Source of the DNA: Actinomycetaceae bacterium TAE3-ERU4
GTDB lineage: Bacteria > Actinomycetota > Actinomycetes > Actinomycetales > Actinomycetaceae
Reading direction: 5' to 3'
Assembly (NCBI GenBank): GCA_019218365.1
Contig: JAHUUJ010000001.1
Location: 1-64,000 of the forward strand
Length of the DNA: 64,000 nucleotides
Each line of letters starts with the position of its first letter. The stretch's first letter is position 1. A program made the position numbers and the translations under genes. Of the stretch, positions 8,481-17,907 are shown one piece after another. The notes under the pieces were generated by a model. That model had not been told where the DNA came from. It was given only the letters and a program-made list of their open reading frames with translations, and did no database searches.

Positions 8481-9383
8481 TTAGCCTACTTTAACCTCAT
8501 CTAAACAATCTTCAGCCCCACAGGTACTACGTGATTTTGTATCCGCGCAAGAAGGACAAAGCAGAATCATTTTGCGACATTTATCGTTAGCGCAATTATA
8601 GAACTTGTGTGTCGCGTTACCGCAAGTAACACACTTACCGAGTTGAGCTGCGTCCTCGCCAAATTCCATGTGCATACGGCGATCGAAAACATACAAGGAG
8701 CCTTCCCATAGACCCTTGTTACCATACTTTTCACCGTAGCGGACAATACCGCCGTCTAGCTGATAGACCTCTTTAAAACCTCTGTCTTTCATGAGTGCAC
8801 TGAGGACCTCACAGCGCACACCACCCGTACAGTAGGTAACCACCGGCTTATCCTTCAATTCGTCATAGGCTCCGGATTCAAGCTCGGAAATAAAGTCGCG
8901 AGTTGTTTCTACATTAGGAACAATTGCGTCTTTAAAATGCCCAATTTCAGCTTCCATAGCATTACGGCCATCAAAGAAAACAACTTCTTCGCCACGTTTT
9001 TCCATCAGTTCATGGAGCTGTTCGGGCTTAAGATGCTGGCCTCCCCCGACCACGCCATTCTCATCAACTTTAATCTCTGCGGGGGAGCCAAAAGTAACGA
9101 TCTCGGGACGTACCTTCACGCTTAGACGAGGGAAATCTTCCGCGCCGCCGGAAGAAATCTTGAACTCCATATCCTTAAAAGCCGGATATTCGCGCGTTTC
9201 GCGCATGTAACGTTTGCACGCATCCAAATCGCCGCCAACCGTACCGTTAATCCCGTGCTCGGAAACAATAATTCGACCGCGTAACTGCAATTTTTCACAA
9301 AGGGCACGCTGCCACATCATCACAGCCTGCGGGTCAGACAGCGGGGCAAAACGATAATAAAGGAGGATTCTGCTTTCTTTCAC
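8481..9383 (-). CDS. trhO: tRNA uridine(34) hydroxylase TrhO (rhodanese family)
   Basis: A 300-residue member of the YceA/TrhO family, which hydroxylates uridine 34 of certain tRNAs using O2 on the way to 5-(carboxy)methoxyuridine. An N-terminal ferredoxin-like domain (with S-E-H-G-I-N-G-T near 41-48) precedes a rhodanese domain whose active-site loop is C-T-G-G-V-R-C, with the catalytic Cys at 185. The C-terminus has a Cys-rich zinc-like cluster (C-V-T-C, C-A-N-D-K-C, C-P-S-C) typical of the longer members. Length and motifs fit the family. It is transcribed alone, with its own hairpin downstream. Confidence 0.93.
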   Translation of the reverse strand: MKESRILLYYRFAPLSDPQAVMMWQRALCEKLQLRGRIIVSEHGINGTVGGDLDACKRYMRETREYPAFKDMEFKISSGGAEDFPRLSVKVRPEIVTFGSPAEIKVDENGVVGGGQHLKPEQLHELMEKRGEEVVFFDGRNAMEAEIGHFKDAIVPNVETTRDFISELESGAYDELKDKPVVTYCTGGVRCEVLSALMKDRGFKEVYQLDGGIVRYGEKYGNKGLWEGSLYVFDRRMHMEFGEDAAQLGKCVTCGNATHKFYNCANDKCRKMILLCPSCADTKSRSTCGAEDCLDEVKVG

Positions 9384-9554
9384 CCCTCCAGTTTACGCCA
9401 TCAATTTAAGAGGTGCTGAAAATACAAGGATAAATTGCCAATCATCGTTATTGGAACTGAAAAGAATATCTTGCCTGATGAATACAGCTCAGGCTCACAA
9501 CCCAGCCGAAAAGCTATATTGGCTAATTCTTGTAACTTTTGGACTTTAGACTAT

Positions 9555-9588
9555 CTGTGGGGAGGGCACAGACCTGGCCTCCCCACAG
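9555..9588 (-). terminator. terminator of the peptide ABC operon
   Basis: An 11-bp perfect stem (CTGTGGGGAGG / CCTCCCCACAG) with a 12-base loop, 25 bases after the double-ATPase stop codon. The U-run on the minus strand is weak. Confidence 0.6.
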
Positions 9589-9612
9589 ATAAATACTATT
9601 TAGCTAGCTGCA

Positions 9613-11478
9613 CTAAAGTTCAAATGCCGGTAGTTGATTGAACATCTCACGACGTTTAGCTTGTTTAACCGGATCAGGCACCGGTAACGCAGCCAACAAA
9701 CGTTGCGTGTAAGGATGCTTGGGGCCCTGTAAGACATCACGAGCAACTCCCTGTTCCACAATTTCACCTTTGTACATAACAAAAATAGAATGCGAAACTT
9801 CATCTACCACTGCTAAATCGTGAGAAATAAATAGGCAGGCAAAACCGAACTGGGCCTGTAATTCCAGGAATAAATCCAACACCGTAGCCTGAACAGAAAC
9901 ATCCAAAGCGCTGGTCGGCTCATCCGCTATCAACAGTTCCGGCCCCAAGGCCAAAGCACGCGCCAAAGAAGCTCTTTGCCTCTGTCCTCCAGATAATTCA
10001 TGAGGATAGCGATCAGCGTAAGTTGAGGCTAGCTCCACCGCGTCCAACAGTTCATTTACCCGAGGGCGAGCGGCGCGCACATCGTTTACATGACCGTGAA
10101 TAATAAGCGGTTCCGCAATACATTCACCAATTGTCAGCAATGGATTAAAACTAGCGGCAGGATCTTGAAATACGTACCCAATACGAGAACGAATTGGACG
10201 GAAATCTCGTTCCTTCGCTTCTTTCATCTCGCACCCTAGGACATTAAGCGACCCTCCGGTAACCCTAGTTAAACCAGCTACCGCACGGGCTGTAGTAGTT
10301 TTACCCGAACCTGACTCACCTACCAATCCAACGACCTCACCCGCATGAATCGTGAAATCAGCATCTTTAACCGCCAAGAAGCCGCGTTTACCAAAACGGC
10401 CTTCATATCGCACTTGCATATCACGTGCACGAACCGCCACCGGGCGTCCTAAGAAGCGAGGATCTTTAGTGTCACCTTCTTCCGGTTCCATCAATCCATG
10501 TGTTCCATCAGTAATTTCGTTTACTTGGAAAGATGCAGCCACGGCGCTAAGAGACTCATCTACGCTACCCGATTCCCTCTCGGCATGTGCCTGGCGTGGA
10601 TCTACCTTGTCACGTTCACCAATTTTAGGAACTGCCGCCAACAAATCACGGGTGTACTGAGCTTTCGGGTTAGCGAACAGTTCGTGGGCTTCAGCCTGTT
10701 CCACTAATTCACCACGGTACATAACCGCAACCCGGTCAGCCAAATCCGCTACGACTCCCATGTTGTGAGTAATCAGCACAACGGAAGCACCAAACTCATC
10801 CCTACAGTTACGTAATAGCTGCAGGATTTCTGCTTGCACAGTTACGTCCAAAGCAGTAGTTGGTTCGTCCGCAATGATTAGGCCAGGATCCAAGGCCAAA
10901 GCCATCGCTATGATGATACGTTGCTTTTGTCCCCCGGAGAATTGATGCGCATAGTAATCGATACGCTCATGTGCGTCAGGAATCCCTACACGCTCCAACA
11001 AATCTATGCTGCGCTCACGTATTGCCTTTTTAGTGAAATCCTCTTTTGTCCACCCTCGTTCAATCAACTGATTACGATGTGCCTGATAGATTTCAGCCAT
11101 CTGCCATCCAATGGTATAGACAGGATTTAGCGCTGTGCTGGGTTCCTGAAAGACCATCGAGACGTCAGCCCCACGCATACTCCGCAAATCAGCTTGACTT
11201 GCCGAAGTAACAGTTATGGTGTGATTGGAATCCTTACCAACGACAACAGTTCCTTGCACAGTTGCAGTTGAAGGCAACATACCTAGTAGAGTTTTAGCAG
11301 TTACAGACTTACCTGAACCCGATTCTCCCACCACGGCCAATACCTCACGGGGACGCACGTCCAGCGTGATACCCCGTACCGCTTGAACTGAACCCATATC
11401 GGTAGCAAACGCTACTTCCAGATTGTCTATAGATGCGACGCTTTTTACCTGTGGGGTTGCTTCATTCATTTCACTCAT
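9613..11478 (-). CDS. fused double ATPase of a dipeptide/oligopeptide ABC transporter
   Basis: A 621-residue protein equal to DppD joined to DppF. It energises import of peptides (or nickel-type substrates) through the two permeases encoded just upstream. The first domain (about 12-275) has Walker A G-E-S-G-S-G-K-S, signature F-S-G-G-Q-K-Q-R and Walker B L-I-I-A-D-E-P-T. The second (about 345-600) has G-E-S-G-S-G-K-T, L-S-G-G-Q-R-Q-R and L-L-I-A-D-E-P-T. Both halves keep their catalytic residues. The ATG follows the stop of the DppC-like gene directly (TAAATG), with GAGGAT as ribosome site. Confidence 0.93.
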   Translation of the reverse strand: MSEMNEATPQVKSVASIDNLEVAFATDMGSVQAVRGITLDVRPREVLAVVGESGSGKSVTAKTLLGMLPSTATVQGTVVVGKDSNHTITVTSASQADLRSMRGADVSMVFQEPSTALNPVYTIGWQMAEIYQAHRNQLIERGWTKEDFTKKAIRERSIDLLERVGIPDAHERIDYYAHQFSGGQKQRIIIAMALALDPGLIIADEPTTALDVTVQAEILQLLRNCRDEFGASVVLITHNMGVVADLADRVAVMYRGELVEQAEAHELFANPKAQYTRDLLAAVPKIGERDKVDPRQAHAERESGSVDESLSAVAASFQVNEITDGTHGLMEPEEGDTKDPRFLGRPVAVRARDMQVRYEGRFGKRGFLAVKDADFTIHAGEVVGLVGESGSGKTTTARAVAGLTRVTGGSLNVLGCEMKEAKERDFRPIRSRIGYVFQDPAASFNPLLTIGECIAEPLIIHGHVNDVRAARPRVNELLDAVELASTYADRYPHELSGGQRQRASLARALALGPELLIADEPTSALDVSVQATVLDLFLELQAQFGFACLFISHDLAVVDEVSHSIFVMYKGEIVEQGVARDVLQGPKHPYTQRLLAALPVPDPVKQAKRREMFNQLPAFEL

Positions 11479-12519
11479 TTACAAATCCTCATCAGGGTTG
11501 TCGTTAATTTCAGTCACTATTTCTACTGGTTGAGATCCACCAGAAACGGCAGCTGCTGCACGACCGCGTAAACGCGGGTCAGCGAGGTCATTTAAAGATT
11601 CTCCAACTAGGGTTACTCCCAAAACAATTAGGACAATAACCGCTCCGGGGAACAGCGCGGTCCACCAAATACCCGAAGTCACATCTGCGACTGCACGGTT
11701 AAGGTCATACCCCAACTCTGCAGCTTTGGTTGGTTCAATTCCGAATCCCAAAAACCCTAAGCCAGCCAGAGTTAGAATCGCTTCCGACGCATTCAAGGTA
11801 ATAATTACTGGCAAAGTTCGAATAGAGTTACGTAAGATGTGTTTTCCCATGATACGTGCATGCGAAGCTCCTACGACTTTAGCTGCTTCCACATAAGGTT
11901 CGTGTTTAACTCGCACTACTTCGGAACGAATTACCCGAAAGTACTGGGGAATAAATACAACCGTAATAGACAGCGAAGCTGCTAATACACCACCTATCAA
12001 GCTGGATTGTCCACCGGAAATCACAATAGACATAACAATAGCTAAAAGCAACGAGGGAAAAGCATACACCGCATCAGCAATAACCACTAGAACTCTATCT
12101 AACCAACCACCTATATATCCCGAAACTAGCCCGAGTAATACACCGACGACCGAAGAGATAACTACCGCAACGATAATTACCATCAGAGCCGTTTGAGTGC
12201 CCCAAATAATTCTAGAAAGAACATCAAAACCGGAAACTGTTGTTCCAAGCCAGTTACGCGCACTAGGAGGTTGCTGGGTTCCAAATGACCCTGCCGAATC
12301 ACCTGTTTGCGCATAACCATAAGGAGCTAAAATAGGGGCTGCCAGCGCAGTAAACACAAAAAGTGTACAGATAGTCATTCCAGTTAATAGCATTGCACGC
12401 TGCCACCCACGGGACTGCTTAACCATTTTAAATAGCGGAAAATTACGCTTTCGAGGTGCAGACAAAACCGCAGGCGAGGTTGAGCTTTTTGCTTCTGAGG
12501 TTGTTTTTACGCTATCCAT
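11479..12519 (-). CDS. peptide ABC transporter permease, DppC-like
   Basis: A 346-residue inner-membrane subunit with an N-terminal cytoplasmic extension, one anchoring span and five more spans. The conserved E-A-A-K-V-V-G-A-S-H-A-R-I cytoplasmic (EAA) loop contacts the ATPase, and the C-terminal L-N-D-L-A-D-P-R-L-R-G-R motif is typical of DppC/OppC. It starts by one-base overlap with the DppB-like stop (TAATG) and is followed immediately by the ATPase gene, so the operon is tightly coupled. Confidence 0.92.
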   Translation of the reverse strand: MDSVKTTSEAKSSTSPAVLSAPRKRNFPLFKMVKQSRGWQRAMLLTGMTICTLFVFTALAAPILAPYGYAQTGDSAGSFGTQQPPSARNWLGTTVSGFDVLSRIIWGTQTALMVIIVAVVISSVVGVLLGLVSGYIGGWLDRVLVVIADAVYAFPSLLLAIVMSIVISGGQSSLIGGVLAASLSITVVFIPQYFRVIRSEVVRVKHEPYVEAAKVVGASHARIMGKHILRNSIRTLPVIITLNASEAILTLAGLGFLGFGIEPTKAAELGYDLNRAVADVTSGIWWTALFPGAVIVLIVLGVTLVGESLNDLADPRLRGRAAAAVSGGSQPVEIVTEINDNPDEDL

Positions 12520-13643
12520 TAGTACCTCACCCTTGGATCTATAAGAGCTGCAATGATGTCAACTAGGAAGTTACTTACCGCCACGATTACAGCCAAGAGA
12601 ATTACGATTCCTTGAACAGCCACAAAATCACGGGCTACCAGGTATTGCGCTAGCATAAAACCAAGCCCTTTCCACTCGAATGTAGTTTCAGTAAGCACAG
12701 CACCTGCCAGCAACATAGCAATCTGCATTCCCATAACTGTAATGATGGGAATTAGTGCAGGACGGAAGGCATGACGATTAATTAGACGACGTTCAACTAC
12801 CCCACGAGAACGCGCAGCAGAAACATAATCCATCGAAAGAGTTCCAATCATATTCGTACGCACTAGACGCAAGAACACTCCCCCGGTCAACAGTCCCAAG
12901 GCTAAAGCAGGCAAAACAGCGTGCAATATTACGTCGGTTAGTACATCTATATTTCCCAGACGAAGAGCATCAACAAAGTTGACCCCCGAGGGAGCAACCA
13001 AATCAGATAGCTCCACGCTGGAATGTGTAGACACCCGACCAGAAACCGGCAATATAGGAATCCATACCGAAAAAATTAGCTTCAGCAGCAATCCAAAGAA
13101 GAAAACGGGAGTTGCATAACACAAAATTGCGAAAATCCGTAAAGACGCATCTGTAGCTGAATCTCGTTTATATGCGGCAATCTTCCCTAAAGGAATACCC
13201 ACCAATAGAGCCACAATCAAGGCGTAGAAAGTAAGCTCCAAAGTCGCTGAACCAAAGGTGGTAAGAATTTCAATAACAGGACGTCCATCTGAGAGTGCCG
13301 TACCAAAATTACCCGTAAAGACTTCACCCAGATACTGCAAATATTGCACAATAAGCGGACGATCATATCCCGCCTCGTGAACACGGTTTGCTAACTCGTC
13401 AGGTGTAAGACGCCCACCCAGCGCAGCAGTGATAGGATCACCTGTCATCCGCATGAGCATAAAAACCATCGTCACGAGGATAAAAACCGTGGGAATAATG
13501 AGGAACGCGCGAATAGCAATGTAACGCCACAGGGTAATCCCCTGTTTAGATTCCTTATTTAACTTTTTCTTTTCTCTTTTGGCGGCTGAGCCAGCCGAAG
13601 CTCCCGCTCCGACTGGCTCAGCACTGGTATTTTGAGGAGTCAT
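12519..13643 (-). CDS. peptide ABC transporter permease, DppB-like
   Basis: A 374-residue permease. After about 40 hydrophilic residues comes the first span (I-R-A-F-L-I-I-P-T-V-F-I-L), then the DppB hallmark D-P-I-T-A-A-L-G-G and a periplasmic region. The EAA-type loop near Y-V-S-A-A-R-S-R-G-V and the C-terminal D-P-R-V-R-Y end are both present. It pairs with the DppC-like subunit to form the channel. The gap to the binding-protein gene upstream is about 19 bases. Confidence 0.92.
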   Translation of the reverse strand: MTPQNTSAEPVGAGASAGSAAKREKKKLNKESKQGITLWRYIAIRAFLIIPTVFILVTMVFMLMRMTGDPITAALGGRLTPDELANRVHEAGYDRPLIVQYLQYLGEVFTGNFGTALSDGRPVIEILTTFGSATLELTFYALIVALLVGIPLGKIAAYKRDSATDASLRIFAILCYATPVFFFGLLLKLIFSVWIPILPVSGRVSTHSSVELSDLVAPSGVNFVDALRLGNIDVLTDVILHAVLPALALGLLTGGVFLRLVRTNMIGTLSMDYVSAARSRGVVERRLINRHAFRPALIPIITVMGMQIAMLLAGAVLTETTFEWKGLGFMLAQYLVARDFVAVQGIVILLAVIVAVSNFLVDIIAALIDPRVRY

Positions 13644-13662
13644 CGTTCAGATTGACCTATTT

Positions 13663-15300
13663 CTACTTTTTCGTCAGTGTTGCGTAGGGGAACTTGAAGG
13701 AGGCATCAAGCGTAACTCCATCAATATTCTTACCTACTACGGCTACCTGAGTTCCCTGCAAATAAGGCAGAGTTGAGAGATCAGCCGCAACTGCTTTCTG
13801 GATATCTTTCAACAACTGCAGACGCTTAGCGCTGTCGCCTTCTACAGCCTGTTCCAAAATCATCTTGTTAACATCTTCATTAACGTAGTGGTTAACCAAG
13901 AAGTTTTTCTTTACGAAGAAAGGAGTCAGATAGTTGTCGGCGTCAGAGTAGTCCGGGAACCAACCAAGCTGGTAAACCGGGTAGACATCAGAAGAACGAT
14001 CCTTGAGGTACTGTACCCATTCAGTAGATTGCAAATTAACCGTGAATAGACCGTCTTTTTCTAGCTGAGACTTAATCGCGGCGTACTCGTCACCGGAAGA
14101 AGGACCATAGTGGTCTGGAGAATACTGCATGTTTATCTGAACCGGAGTCTGCACACCAGCATCAGCTAAGACTTTCTTCGCCTTTTCTACATCAGGACCA
14201 CCATTGCCATCACCGTACATTTCCTTCAACGGCTCTTGCGAGGCTTCTAGACCTGCGGGAACGAAGGAGTACAGAGGAGTGTAAGTACCCTTATATACAT
14301 TAGTAGAAAGTTCTTCACGGTTAATCAAGTTAGCCATAGCCTGACGTACCGCCCGCGCCTTATTGGGGTCAGCATCTTTCTGCTTTGCCCCAAAAGGCAT
14401 CGTGTCAAAGTTAAATACGATGTAGCGAATTTCTCCACCAGGTCCAGTTTCTACCTTAACTTTGTCATTGCCCTTAAGGTCTGCAATATCAGTTGCCGAA
14501 AGGGAACGATAGGCAACGTCAATTTCTCCCTGCTGTACATTCAACTTCAAGTTGGAAGAATCAGCAAAGTATTTTACGTTGACGCCGTCGTTTTTCGGAG
14601 CCCCATGCGAACCCTTGTAGTTAGGATTTACCTTGTACTGAACAAGGTTGTTCAAATCAAACTTAGCGATGGTGTACTGACCTGCAAAAGCATTGCCTTC
14701 GACAATCTTCTCAGCCGGCGTTAGCTCGGTTGCGGAGAAAACTTCCTCGTCAACAATCGGACTAGCTGCCGAGGACAAAATCTGCCGGAAAACCTGATCA
14801 TTTGGAGCCTTTAGGTTGAATACAACGGTAGTGTCGTCAACAGCATCAGTTGATTCCAAGTTATACAGCAAAGAAGACGGGCCATTGGAGTCTTTAATCT
14901 TCAGCATTCGGTCGAAAGAAAACTTCACGTCAGAAGCTGTTAAATCATGCCCGTTGGCAAACTTAAGACCCGGCTTTAGTTTTACTGTGAACTGTTTCGG
15001 AGTTGTAAATTCACCAGATTCAGCCAAGTCTGGTTCTACTCCAGCTTTTCCATAGGGAGCGCTAAATAGAAAACCGTAGGATTGTACTGCAACCGCAAAG
15101 CTACCATTATCATAGGCACCTGCCGGGTCTAGGCTCGTCACCTTATCTGTAGTACCAACAGTAATGACGGATTTACTCCCGCCCCCATCATTACTTGCAG
15201 AGGAAGCATTTCCTCCTGATTTTGTTGCACAGGCGCTCAGCGCGAATGCCGTGACAACTGCCATGGCGGCAACTTTTGTCATGGTTACGGTGCGAGTCAT
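13663..15300 (-). CDS. peptide ABC transporter substrate-binding lipoprotein (family 5)
   Basis: A 545-residue secreted solute-binding protein of the DppA/OppA family, which captures peptides outside the membrane and hands them to the permeases. The N-terminus has a lipoprotein signal with the lipobox L-S-A-C (Cys 24). Family features include S-L-D-P-A-G-A-Y-D near residue 58 and F-T-V-K-L-K-P-G-L-K-F-A-N-G-H-D-L-T-A-S-D-V near 105-125. It is the first gene of the operon; the AT-rich 300 bases upstream should carry the promoter. Peptide binding is the family expectation; the true ligand is not known. Confidence 0.93.
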   Translation of the reverse strand: MTRTVTMTKVAAMAVVTAFALSACATKSGGNASSASNDGGGSKSVITVGTTDKVTSLDPAGAYDNGSFAVAVQSYGFLFSAPYGKAGVEPDLAESGEFTTPKQFTVKLKPGLKFANGHDLTASDVKFSFDRMLKIKDSNGPSSLLYNLESTDAVDDTTVVFNLKAPNDQVFRQILSSAASPIVDEEVFSATELTPAEKIVEGNAFAGQYTIAKFDLNNLVQYKVNPNYKGSHGAPKNDGVNVKYFADSSNLKLNVQQGEIDVAYRSLSATDIADLKGNDKVKVETGPGGEIRYIVFNFDTMPFGAKQKDADPNKARAVRQAMANLINREELSTNVYKGTYTPLYSFVPAGLEASQEPLKEMYGDGNGGPDVEKAKKVLADAGVQTPVQINMQYSPDHYGPSSGDEYAAIKSQLEKDGLFTVNLQSTEWVQYLKDRSSDVYPVYQLGWFPDYSDADNYLTPFFVKKNFLVNHYVNEDVNKMILEQAVEGDSAKRLQLLKDIQKAVAADLSTLPYLQGTQVAVVGKNIDGVTLDASFKFPYATLTKK

Positions 15301-15640
15301 TTTGCCTCCCGCATAGAGTTTTCCAACATTTAATTGGCTTACCCTAAGAAAGTTTATCAGATATTTAATTTTTTATTAGATTAAATTAAAGGTTAAGTAA
15401 AATTGTTATACAAAAGTTTTCTTTAGTGTTTTTCTAGCGCTTTCAAATATCGATATGGATAGCAAAATGACTAGCCGGTTTTAACGTTCTATCACTTGAA
15501 GGTAGCCCAATAACGGTTAGGAAGTTTAGGGTATCTTACGTAATCCAAAGCAGACACAATCATCGCAAGGCACACCTTGCATTTTATTATTTACCCATTT
15601 AAAGAGTTGGTAAAACTAAGCATCTCTAAAGCTAGGATTT
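15301..15640. other. divergent promoter region
   Basis: A strongly AT-rich spacer between the minus-strand peptide ABC operon and the plus-strand membrane-protein gene. It should contain the operon promoter, but I cannot pick a clear -35/-10 pair for that direction. No coding is seen. Confidence 0.35.
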
Positions 15641-15678
15641 TTGAATCTAGGCTGTAGTCCAGACTACGCTAGTAACAC
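15641..15678 (+). promoter_or_regulatory. candidate leaderless promoter
   Basis: TTGAAT (15641-15646), an 18-base spacer and TACGCT (15665-15670) form a reasonable -35/-10 pair ending 8 bases before the ATG at 15679, which has no ribosome site. This is the geometry of actinobacterial leaderless genes. Confidence 0.5.
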
Positions 15679-16404
15679 ATGGAATTACGATATAAAGTTA
15701 GTCAAATGAAGAGTCATTCTAAACAGAACGTAACTTCCTTTCTTTACCTTCCCATCTGTCTAATTACCATAATTACGTACGGAATGGTAGGCGCTGGCGA
15801 TATCTACGACCGTCTAGCAGTACTCGGACTCGCCTGTTTAGTATGTTCTGGATTATTTTATATAACCCCTGCTTGGTATCTCGCACCTATGTTTATCATC
15901 ACCTGGTACGGTTGGCTAGCCTTCATCCCCCTTGGAATTAAAGCCATACAATTACACTGGCTATTAGTAATGCTAGTACTTATCGCTTTTCTATACAGAC
16001 CAGGTTCATATTTTCAGATTAAACGATACAAAAAGTACAAGCATTTATGGAACGATAAACATAGTCAGCCATTCCTAAAGCAGTTCAAATATTTTTCATA
16101 CGCTTGGTTCTGCTGCATCGCGCAAGCATATATTTTTGGGATTCTTACCTATCGTAACGCGATTATTTCTAATCTCATTTTAAGCGTTATCAGCGGGTGC
16201 TTTGTAGGAATTATCATTGCTTTATGCTTCGGTTACCTTCGTTGGTTTATTTCTTTGTTAGGGATTCCCGCAATAGCTACAATACTAGGAGTAGGATTTA
16301 GTAACTATTTCTACCTCGTCCCCGTATTAGCTTTTGGATGGTTAAGCAGTTACCTTACCGCCTGCATTATTGGCGAATCCTCTACCCGCTACGAATACCC
16401 TTAG
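15679..16404 (+). CDS. multi-pass membrane protein of unknown function
   Basis: A 241-residue protein with about seven hydrophobic segments: six or so in two clusters (20-120 and 135-235) split by a basic loop (Y-F-Q-I-K-R-Y-K-K-Y-K). It has several aromatic-rich spans (W-Y-L-A-P-M-F-I-I-T-W-Y-G-W). I do not recognise the family. It is preceded by a candidate leaderless promoter and stands at the left edge of the accessory island. It could be a remnant of island cargo or a core gene. Confidence 0.6.
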   Translation: MELRYKVSQMKSHSKQNVTSFLYLPICLITIITYGMVGAGDIYDRLAVLGLACLVCSGLFYITPAWYLAPMFIITWYGWLAFIPLGIKAIQLHWLLVMLVLIAFLYRPGSYFQIKRYKKYKHLWNDKHSQPFLKQFKYFSYAWFCCIAQAYIFGILTYRNAIISNLILSVISGCFVGIIIALCFGYLRWFISLLGIPAIATILGVGFSNYFYLVPVLAFGWLSSYLTACIIGESSTRYEYP

Positions 16405-16425
16405 AGGACTGTGAAAATAACTAAA

Positions 16426-16619
16426 TCAGGATACTAGACGGTTTTGCACTGCTCCAGAAGCAATATCAACTACCTTTTACCCTCCGTCATTTGATAGTTA
16501 ATCCACTTCTTATTAACCCAAGGACTACCTTCATCCACATTGAGTTCTGCGAGACTGTTCATTCATTCTCGGTGTAATCCTAGAAGTTCTTCATGAGGAT
16601 ACCCTCGGGGAAGGGAACC
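16426..16619 (-). pseudogene. decayed polymorphic-toxin C-terminal fragment (tip 2)
   Basis: On the minus strand the reading G-S-L-P-R-G-Y-P-H-E-E-L-L-G-L-H-R-E is followed by a TGA, then M-N-S-L-A-E-L-N, later N-K-K-W-I-N-Y-Q-M-T-E-G-K, a one-base frameshift, and V-V-D-I-A-S-G-A-V-Q-N-R-L-V-S with a stop. A pattern of this kind (H-x-E-L…KW…GK-V-x-D-I) is seen at the tips of secreted polymorphic toxins. The gene has lost its N-terminus and carries at least two lesions. Function is inferred from pattern and from neighbouring immunity-like genes. Confidence 0.4.
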
Positions 16620-16925
16620 CTAAACATAGCGGCTAACTACTTCCTCGGCCGCTATAAAACGCTCAGACAACAACCGATTTTCTGGCGTATCTGTGCCAGG
16701 AAAAAAATCAAGAGGCCCTCCGTAACCACACCGGTACACTTGCCGAATAGCTCGAATTATCTTTGCAACGTCACGCAAAGACGCCTCTTTTATATCTTTA
16801 GAATAGTGCTTAAATTTAGCTGCAATTTCTGTCTTGTCGCAATCTTCTAAAACTTTGGCGAATACAGCAAATGCCTCAGAGGCTTCCTGCCTATGGAAAA
16901 AAGTGATTAGGGTTCTAATAACCAT
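16620..16925 (-). CDS. immunity-like protein, paralogue of the gene at 17245-17580
   Basis: A 101-residue, soluble, mostly helical protein. It shares a plan with the ORF at 17245-17580: an N-terminal I-R-T-L, a central A-S-L-R-D-V-A-K-I-I-R-A-I-R-Q, a G-Y-G-G-P-L-D core, an Asn-Arg-Leu-Leu segment and an acidic C-terminal helix. That G-G-x-x-D…N-x-x-L layout recalls small immunity-like families found beside polymorphic toxins (DUF6966-like), an inference. It sits among toxin fragments. The reading frame is complete, although neighbouring genes have decayed. Confidence 0.5.
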   Translation of the reverse strand: MVIRTLITFFHRQEASEAFAVFAKVLEDCDKTEIAAKFKHYSKDIKEASLRDVAKIIRAIRQVYRCGYGGPLDFFPGTDTPENRLLSERFIAAEEVVSRYV

Positions 16926-16978
16926 AAGTCCAGCATCTCTAAACTATTTAAAATCAGAAACAGTTAATAAAAGTTTAG

Positions 16979-17248
16979 CTAGCTTCTCCTAGAGAATAGC
17001 CATGAACGTAACGAGTTCCACGGAAACAGTGGCCATTTAGAAATTCGCCTTACAACATGCAGTTCGAATTTTTTCCCAATTCTCTCCCGTATATCCTCAT
17101 AGACACACCCCTCGCTGAACAGCATCAAGGCCGCCCAAGCCACTGTAGATTCTACCAACATAGCAAGCCCTCTAATATCGGAATCATCAGCTTTAATAAT
17201 CCGCATAAGGCCTTCCCCCTGGCGAGTCGATACGCTCATATACTTCAC
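16979..17248 (-). CDS. small hypothetical protein in the toxin–immunity cluster
   Basis: An 89-residue reading frame whose ATG overlaps the stop of the upstream immunity-like gene by 4 bases (ATGA). It holds one moderately hydrophobic helix (L-A-M-L-V-E-S-T-V-A-W-A-A-L-M-L-F) and a basic, tryptophan-containing C-terminus that looks out of frame or truncated. An internal ATG (M-R-I-I-K-A-D-D) is an alternative start. I do not recognise it; it may be a shortened relative of the adjacent immunity-like genes. Confidence 0.35.
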   Translation of the reverse strand: MKYMSVSTRQGEGLMRIIKADDSDIRGLAMLVESTVAWAALMLFSEGCVYEDIRERIGKKFELHVVRRISKWPLFPWNSLRSWLFSRRS

Positions 17249-17580
17249 GAGAAAAACGAGAAAAATTTAAGAAATCGCACATAGGCTTTCTCAAGATCCG
17301 TAAGTTCAGCGTACGGAATCTTACTTCCCTCGTGCCACTTATCATCTCTCAGGTGAACTTGATCGGTTAACCTACCCCATCCACTAATCAACCTATTAAC
17401 CTGCTGCCAGTGTTTAAACACTGCCCTCATTGACGTCTGTCGAGCCAAATCATCCGCGCAAATAGATAACGTCTTAGACCAGCCGTCGTAGCCATCACGT
17501 CCAAGCAGATCCGAGAAGTCTCGCAAGACACACACGGCTTCATCCCGATTACGCAACGTCCTTATTAATCCTACACACAT
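17245..17580 (-). CDS. immunity-like protein next to a toxin tip
   Basis: A 111-residue soluble helical protein that begins 9 bases after the stop of a toxin-like C-terminal fragment, with GAGGTG as ribosome site. That is the classic position of an immunity gene. It resembles the 16620-16925 protein: I-R-T-L near the start, E-A-V-C-V-L, then T-S-M-R-A-V-F-K-H-W-Q-Q-V-N-R-L-I, G-W-G-R-L-T-D, and a closing acidic helix. The partner toxin is now a fragment, so this would be an orphan immunity gene. Immunity function is inferred from position and size. Confidence 0.5.
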   Translation of the reverse strand: MCVGLIRTLRNRDEAVCVLRDFSDLLGRDGYDGWSKTLSICADDLARQTSMRAVFKHWQQVNRLISGWGRLTDQVHLRDDKWHEGSKIPYAELTDLEKAYVRFLKFFSFFS

Positions 17581-17589
17581 CTGACACCT

Positions 17590-17907
17590 CTATGGTTCTA
17601 GTGGCCATGATTCTATGACCTCGAAGGGGTTTCCAAACACATCAGGCGTAAAGACCTGCCCACCACCACCACTGCAGACAGTACCGGTTACAGGGTCAGT
17701 CTGAGGCGCAGCTTTACCGTAATACGCTGGCTGTCCGCCTACTAGTTTAGTTCGATATCCAGTATGTTAGATTACCACTGACCTACCAATATTCCAGTAA
17801 CGCTTTTCTTGACGTACTTTACTAATAAAAAACCGACCTGTCTGCAGGCCAGCAGCGTCCAAGGGCTTTAGATGAGTCTTCTGCTGTAAATCGAGGAAGA
17901 GAAGACG
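17590..17907 (-). pseudogene. decayed polymorphic-toxin C-terminal tip (tip 1)
   Basis: The minus strand reads through about 106 codons with one internal TAA (17767-17769). Its C-terminal half runs G-Y-R-T-K-L-V-G-G-Q-P-A-Y-Y-G-K-A-A-P, then T-D-P-V-T-G-T-V-C-S-G-G-G-G-Q and F-G-N-P-F-E-V-I-E before the stop. A G-Q-P…G-G-G-x-Q arrangement near the C-terminus vaguely recalls TNT-type (NAD-glycohydrolase) toxin tips, but the match is too thin to name it. The immunity-like gene follows 9 bases later. The toxin's N-terminal delivery part is missing. Confidence 0.45.
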
